Below are positions 60,083 to 64,000 of a DNA stretch of 64,000 bases, piece after piece. Numbering within the stretch: position 1 is the first letter of the stretch; each line of letters begins with the position of its first letter. Origin of the DNA: JBKBIP01 sp046297495. GTDB lineage: Bacteria; Planctomycetota; Planctomycetia; Gemmatales; Gemmataceae. The stretch spans positions 1 through 64,000 of the forward strand of contig JBKBIP010000013.1 of the NCBI GenBank assembly GCA_046297495.1, written 5' to 3'. Below the pieces are notes generated by a model, which saw only the letters and a list, made by a program, of their open reading frames with translations, made no database searches and was not told the origin of the DNA. A program made the position numbers and the translations under genes.

Positions 60083-61294
60083 ATGAGCACCAATCCAGCG
60101 CCCCCGTGGAATGAGGAAGACCGCGAAGAACTGGTCGCCTACTTGGACGGCGAGCTGGACGCGGATGCCGCCCATCGGCTGCAAACGCGCTTGCAGCTCG
60201 ATCCGCGCGCCCGCTCCGAGGCGGAGTCTTTGCAACAAGCCTGGGATTTGTTGGATTATCTGCCCCAACCCGCGCCGTCCTCGTCCTTCACTCACCGCAC
60301 GCTCGACCGGGTGTCGGCGTATCAATCGGCCCCTCGGCCTCGCCTCCTTGGCGGGGGGAAGTGGACAACGCGCGCGGCCTGGACGGCGGCGCTGCTGCTC
60401 GCCGTTGCCGTGGGTTACGGGGGAACGACTTATTGCGCCCAGTTTTATGGACTCTGGCCCAGCGATTCCGCCACGCACGAGCAGCGCCTGCGGGATTGGA
60501 GCGTGATCGAACAACGGCGCGATCAGGAATGGTTGGAACGGCAGCCCAAGGCCGAGCGCGACTATGTGTATGGCATCCCCCCGAAGGATCGGCCCGCCGT
60601 GATCCAACAACTGCGGCAGCTCGACCGGCAACGGCGCGAGGAATGGACGCTGGCCCAACGCTTTTGGCACGAGTTGATGACGGATCAGCCGCTGCCGGTA
60701 CGGTTGGAGGACTTCCCCCCGGAAGTGCAAACCTATGTCACCGAATCGCTGCTGCCGCTCTTAAGCGAAGAGGAACGCCGGCATCTGTCAGCCGCGCAAG
60801 GACGCTGGCCCCACTACCCCCGACTGTTGGTAACCCTGGCGGACAAACACCCGCTCCCCATTCCTGGCCCCGTCGGTCCCACACGCTTCCGTGACCTGCC
60901 GCCGGATTGGATGAAACGCTTCCGAGTGCTCAAAGCGCGCGCCCCCCTGTTGCAGCAACAGGAAGGGACCTGGCCCGATTTCCTGGCCGCCTTGCTGCAA
61001 GGCGTCCCCAGGAAGACGAATTTCGCGCCGATTGACCCGAAATACATCCCCAGCAAGCCAAGCGAGTTCGCCCCCGAAATTCAGCGCTTCATCGAACACA
61101 CCTTGATCCCCGTGCTGGAACCGACGGAACAAGAGCTGCTCCGCAACACCGAAGGACACTGGCCCGACTATCCCGAAAAGGTTAAGAAGCTGGCCGACAA
61201 GCACGGCTTGAAGGTCCCCGGCATGACGCTACCCGGCGACCCCCACATGTGGGATCGCTACCGCCTGGCGGCGGGCGGCGGCGTGGGGGAGTGA
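60083..61294 (+). CDS. Membrane-anchored anti-sigma-like protein
   Basis: A 403-aa protein directly downstream of the ECF factor. Residues 1-75 are an anti-sigma-type domain (LVAYLDGELDADAAHRLQTR and LQQAWDLLDYLPQP) without a zinc HxxxCxxC motif; one transmembrane helix follows (AALLLAVAVGYGGTTYCAQF, about residues 105-125); the remaining 275 residues are extracytoplasmic and contain repeated Trp/Pro segments (LSAAQGRWPHYPRLL, LRNTEGHWPDYPEK and QQQEGTWPDFLAAL). It probably holds the sigma factor at the membrane until a signal arrives (inference from layout). Confidence 0.78.
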   Translation: MSTNPAPPWNEEDREELVAYLDGELDADAAHRLQTRLQLDPRARSEAESLQQAWDLLDYLPQPAPSSSFTHRTLDRVSAYQSAPRPRLLGGGKWTTRAAWTAALLLAVAVGYGGTTYCAQFYGLWPSDSATHEQRLRDWSVIEQRRDQEWLERQPKAERDYVYGIPPKDRPAVIQQLRQLDRQRREEWTLAQRFWHELMTDQPLPVRLEDFPPEVQTYVTESLLPLLSEEERRHLSAAQGRWPHYPRLLVTLADKHPLPIPGPVGPTRFRDLPPDWMKRFRVLKARAPLLQQQEGTWPDFLAALLQGVPRKTNFAPIDPKYIPSKPSEFAPEIQRFIEHTLIPVLEPTEQELLRNTEGHWPDYPEKVKKLADKHGLKVPGMTLPGDPHMWDRYRLAAGGGVGE

Positions 61295-61318
61295 GAATTT
61301 CCCTGAATCAGCGAAGTC

Positions 61319-61352
61319 ATCGGTTCGCGCCCGTTGCCGCGCGCGAACCGAT
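61319..61352. repeat. Palindrome of the TTCGCG family after the anti-sigma gene
   Basis: ATCGGTTCGCGC (61319-61330) and GCGCGAACCGAT (61341-61352) pair perfectly over 12 bp with a 10-base loop. It lies in the 80-base gap between two converging genes and could end both transcripts. Confidence 0.6.
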
Positions 61353-61374
61353 TCCTCAGCCCGTTCGATGATCC

Positions 61375-62721
61375 TCACTCTGCCCCGCCCGACAACTTGA
61401 AGTTCGACAGCGTTAAGCTGCGCGCGTCCAGCGCAGGGGTTCCCTCCTTCTCCGATGAGGCGGTGATGACCCGGTTGACGGCCGGCAGGTCGTAGGAGCC
61501 GACGCGCTGCCAGGATTGGAAGTGGGCCTCGGATTTGTGCAATTGTCCGGTCTTCACGTCCCAATAATTGACCATGTAGCTGACGGACAGATATTTGCCT
61601 TCCGGGTTCCGCTTATTCTCGATCACGGAGATCGTGAACTTGATATGTCCCATGACGCGGTTGACCTCGGTGATCTGCTGGTCGCGGATGCGGTAGCTGG
61701 AGTGCAGCTCGTCATTGAGGACCGTGATTTTGCGCCCCAAGGGATGATCCACGACCTCATCGGCGAAGGCGCACGGCGTTTCCAGGCGGGCGCTGTTATC
61801 GATGCGATGGGCCACGGTGGAACCAAGGGTGCGCTTGGCCCAGGCTTCGTTCTCCGCATCCAAGCCATCGATTTTCACCTTCCCGGCGGCTTCGACCTGG
61901 ACCTTCCCTTTCTGGACTTGACCGTTAAGGTTCACGGCCATGTCAGCGGTGAAGCCGGGGAAGTCGGTCCACTGCGCGCGGGCGGCGCGGGCGTCGGCCA
62001 ACAGCTTGCTGGCCGCCGGGTCCTCGGTCGGTTTGGCCGCCGCTCCCTTGGCCTCCGCCAGCGCGAACACCAGCGTGGCGTAGTGGCGGACTTGGCGATA
62101 CGCTTGGCCGTTCGCCATCCCCTCTTTGTTTTCGACATGCCCCACCCGCAGCCCATAGAGGCCGGGCTGGTCCGAACCGAGCGGGAAGATGCCGTTCTGA
62201 TTCGTCTCCTGCTTGTCCAGCTTGGCGCCGTCTGGTCCCAAGATAGTCACTTCCGCCTCTGCCAGCGGCTGGTCGCGCCACAACACCTGAAAGCAGCACA
62301 ACTCGCCATCGCGGAACGGCACGATCTCCAGCGGCACCCGGCCCCACGGTTTCGCCTGCGCCGATCCCAGGATCGCCTTGGGGTAGTAGTTCAGCAAGAA
62401 CGGTTCCCCTGGTCCGCGCTGAATAACTCCATATTGACATATACCCCCCACGCAACGCGGTCCCGTCCCGGGCAATTCCAGGCGCAGGCAAGCCGCCCCC
62501 TTGGCGGAACGAAGCGGCACGTCCTTCCCCTCGGCGGTTCGCAATATCAAGGTCGTGTGCGCGATCTTGTCCAACAGCGCCGGCGCGTCCGGCTCCAGTC
62601 CTTCGCTGAAATAGACCTCGGCGGTCTTCTGGGGGGCGTCGGGGACGATCCAAATAAAATGTCCATGAGCCGTCGCGGCCCACGCCAACAGCAGCCACGG
62701 CATGGCCAGCCAATGTTTCAT
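61375..62721 (-). CDS. Secreted DUF4198/DUF3386-like protein
   Basis: A 448-aa exported protein: signal peptide LAMPWLLLAWAATAHGHFIW, then a DUF4198-like beta-sandwich (residues 20-250, AEVTILGPDGAKLDKQETNQ, typical of metal-uptake-linked proteins), and a DUF3386 part (about 275-448, WTDFPGFTADMAVNLNGQVQ, GHIKFTISVIENKRNPEGKY). ATG 62721 follows GAGGAG. Possibly a carotenoid- or copper-linked surface protein, but the function of both families is unresolved. Confidence 0.72.
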   Translation of the reverse strand: MKHWLAMPWLLLAWAATAHGHFIWIVPDAPQKTAEVYFSEGLEPDAPALLDKIAHTTLILRTAEGKDVPLRSAKGAACLRLELPGTGPRCVGGICQYGVIQRGPGEPFLLNYYPKAILGSAQAKPWGRVPLEIVPFRDGELCCFQVLWRDQPLAEAEVTILGPDGAKLDKQETNQNGIFPLGSDQPGLYGLRVGHVENKEGMANGQAYRQVRHYATLVFALAEAKGAAAKPTEDPAASKLLADARAARAQWTDFPGFTADMAVNLNGQVQKGKVQVEAAGKVKIDGLDAENEAWAKRTLGSTVAHRIDNSARLETPCAFADEVVDHPLGRKITVLNDELHSSYRIRDQQITEVNRVMGHIKFTISVIENKRNPEGKYLSVSYMVNYWDVKTGQLHKSEAHFQSWQRVGSYDLPAVNRVITASSEKEGTPALDARSLTLSNFKLSGGAE

Positions 62722-62927
62722 GGTTCGACTCCTCGCGGCAGATGATGGGGGCGCGCCGAGCGCGGTCGCGTTCGGACGCGGAAAAAGCCCCGTTTCCACT
62801 GCCTTGAGTATAACCCAAGCCTCCCCATTCGCCAACTTCGGCTTGGGACGTACACGCCGCGCGGGGCGGCGCTGATGCGTGGAGCAGATGGCGATGGGGT
62901 GGCATACGGCGGTTGAGAAGGGACGCT

Positions 62928-63605
62928 TCATGGCAAGTGCGGCTGGACGGTCTCGGTCCAGACGCGGTAGCCGGCGGGACTGAGGTGCAAGCCGTCGGCG
63001 ACGAACAGCTCCGGTCGTGGTTTGCCGTCCTCACCCAACATGGGACGCACGATGTCAATATAAATTAGGCGCTCATCCTTGCCACAGTAGTCCGCAACCA
63101 AGGCGTTCGCTTGCTTTTGGGTCTCGAACATGTCCCAGCGTTTGAGGCTCGGCTTGATGGCGATGAAGGCGATGCGCGTCTTGGGCAGCGCAGCGTGAAT
63201 CTTCCTCACCAATGCTTGAAAGTCGCTCAACACTTTGTCCGGCGACTTCTTGCCGGCAATGTCATTATCTCCCGCGTAAAAAACCACCAGGCGCGGCTGG
63301 TGCTTGAGGATGACGCGCTCGGCGAAGTGGACCGAATCGGAGATGTGCGAGCCGCCGAAGCCGCGATTGATCACGGGTCGATTCGGGAAGGATTTCGGCA
63401 AGTCCCACAAGCGGATGCTGGAGCTGCCGACGAAGAGAATGGCCCCTTTCGGCGGCGGCTGGCTCTGGTCCTGTTCCTCGAACGCGGCGATGGCTTTTTG
63501 CCATTTGGCCAGCCGTTGCCAGTCGGCATCGTCCTCGGCCCGCGCCGAGGAGAAGAGGATCAGTCCCACCGTTAGACACAAAATGAATGACAAGCAGATT
63601 CTCAT
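62928..63605 (-). CDS. Secreted SGNH/GDSL hydrolase
   Basis: A 225-aa hydrolase with a signal peptide (MRICLSFILCLTVGLILFSS). SGNH blocks: ILFVGSSSIRLWDL (catalytic Ser), VINRGFGGSHISDS (Gly), VVFYAGDNDIAGKK (Asn, GDND) and VADGLHLSPAGY (Asp-x-x-His). Esters of surface sugars are usual substrates. ATG 63605 after GAGG. Confidence 0.88.
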   Translation of the reverse strand: MRICLSFILCLTVGLILFSSARAEDDADWQRLAKWQKAIAAFEEQDQSQPPPKGAILFVGSSSIRLWDLPKSFPNRPVINRGFGGSHISDSVHFAERVILKHQPRLVVFYAGDNDIAGKKSPDKVLSDFQALVRKIHAALPKTRIAFIAIKPSLKRWDMFETQKQANALVADYCGKDERLIYIDIVRPMLGEDGKPRPELFVADGLHLSPAGYRVWTETVQPHLP

Positions 63606-63622
63606 GAGTTGACCTCGAATGT

Positions 63623-63844
63623 TCAGCGTTTTTCCACTGGCAAATGACGCTCGAACCACTGCACCATCTCTTCTTTCATCTCCGGTAAGTTCTGGAAGGT
63701 ATCCGGCACCTCGGCCCAGGCTTCCCCTTGCGCTTCGCCCCCTTTGGCGAATTTGGGAGTGACACGCACTTGGGCCGTCAATGAATTGACATGGAGTAGC
63801 GACAATCCAATCAAAAACAATCCCACTCCCGTCATTCGGTACAT
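63623..63844 (-). CDS. Small secreted hypothetical protein, 73 aa
   Basis: Signal peptide MYRMTGVGLFLIGLSLLHVN then RVTPKFAKGGEAQGEAWAEV and a short acidic tail (LPEMKEEMVQWFERHLPVEK). ATG 63844 follows GAGGAG at seven bases. It precedes the SGNH hydrolase by 17 bases, so they are probably co-expressed. The tail WFERHLP looks like the end of a larger alpha/beta hydrolase, so it may be a truncated relative. Confidence 0.6.
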   Translation of the reverse strand: MYRMTGVGLFLIGLSLLHVNSLTAQVRVTPKFAKGGEAQGEAWAEVPDTFQNLPEMKEEMVQWFERHLPVEKR

Positions 63845-63886
63845 GTCTTGACTCCTCAGTGGTGGCGAGCCTGCGGCTCAGCCGCT

Positions 63887-63916
63887 AAACGCCGACCGCT
63901 GACCGCTGACCGCTGA
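63887..63916. repeat. Short tandem repeat GACCGCT x3-4
   Basis: The unit GACCGCT is repeated three times after a near copy (GCCGACCGCT). It lies between two minus-strand genes; length may vary between strains. Confidence 0.55.
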
Positions 63917-63919
63917 TTA

Positions 63920-64000
63920 TCACAATAACTCCGCGATCGGTTCCCCTTCCGGCAAAATGGGGATGGGCCGGCCGGTGCGGTCGTGGTACAGGTGGTTGGT
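63920..64000 (-). CDS. C-terminal end of an unidentified protein, cut by window edge
   Basis: The last 26 residues of a minus-strand gene, reading NHLYHDRTGRPIPILPEGEP then IAELL and TGA. The motif TGRPIPILPEGEP resembles C-termini of planctomycete DUF1501-type secreted proteins (from memory), but there is too little to assign it. Confidence 0.5.
   Translation of the reverse strand, partial: TNHLYHDRTGRPIPILPEGEPIAELL

Noticed and set aside
61516..62745. 409-codon plus-strand frame opposite the DUF3386-like gene
   Set aside because: Antisense of a gene with signal peptide and family motifs; no features of its own.

Overview
The window looks like a planctomycete chromosome (Planctomycetota, probably Gemmatales or a relative). 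This is an inference from the core genes: a long str-S10-spc-alpha ribosomal cluster with planctomycete-style EF-G and extended S14, zinc-type S4 and L24, a CsrA gene, a DUF3386 lipoprotein-like gene, a Tat-type RidA protein, and a mix of GTG/TTG starts. No 16S gene is present, so the assignment rests on protein recognition alone.

Left part (1 to about 23.8 kb) is an accessory island, almost entirely on the minus strand, with replication, repair and mobility genes: ATP-dependent DNA ligase, a polymerase-dead DnaE fragment, an RNase J-like beta-CASP protein, a deiminase-like protein, two WYL-type regulators, a JAMM protease-like protein, a RecB-like nuclease, a candidate DNA-binding protein, two HNH homing-type endonucleases, a 939-aa SNF2-type helicase, a DNA methyltransferase, a DUF932 protein, a DnaX-like clamp loader and a stretch in which tRNA genes alternate with small modular genes. 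Genes overlap by ATGA in at least five places, so much of the island is probably translated as coupled operons. The right edge is marked by a 3' half of a tRNA-Cys gene (23782-23827), the usual scar of a tRNA-integrating element; the rest of the element and its integrase would lie to the left of the window. Two genes (the JAMM protein and one HNH protein) have reading frames that stay open in frame well beyond their stop codons.

Middle part (24.2 to 44.6 kb) is the ribosomal supercluster, all plus strand: rpsL, a zinc-ribbon gene, rpsG, terminator, fusA, then a consensus-like promoter and rpsJ-rplD-rplW-rplB-rpsS, initiator tRNA, rplV-rpsC-rplP-rpmC-rpsQ, rplN-rplX-rplE-rpsN-rpsH-rplF-rplR-rpsE-rplO-secY-adk-map, rpmJ-rpsM-rpsK-rpsD-rpoA-rplQ. 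rplC, tuf, rpmD and infA are missing from their usual places, and an initiator tRNA gene sits inside the S10 operon. Several intergenic gaps carry related imperfect palindromes.

Right part (44.6 to 64 kb) is ordinary chromosomal gene content: RidA-like protein, membrane protein, csrA, an NtrB/NtrC-like two-component pair, a DUF5752 gene coupled to a TreT-like trehalose synthase, a penicillin acylase family hydrolase, a two-domain PPK2 polyphosphate kinase, a small-multidrug-export family membrane protein, a bifunctional-nuclease (DUF151) protein, rlmN, an ECF sigma factor with a membrane-anchored anti-sigma-like partner, a DUF4198/DUF3386-like secreted protein, an SGNH hydrolase and the ends of two further genes.
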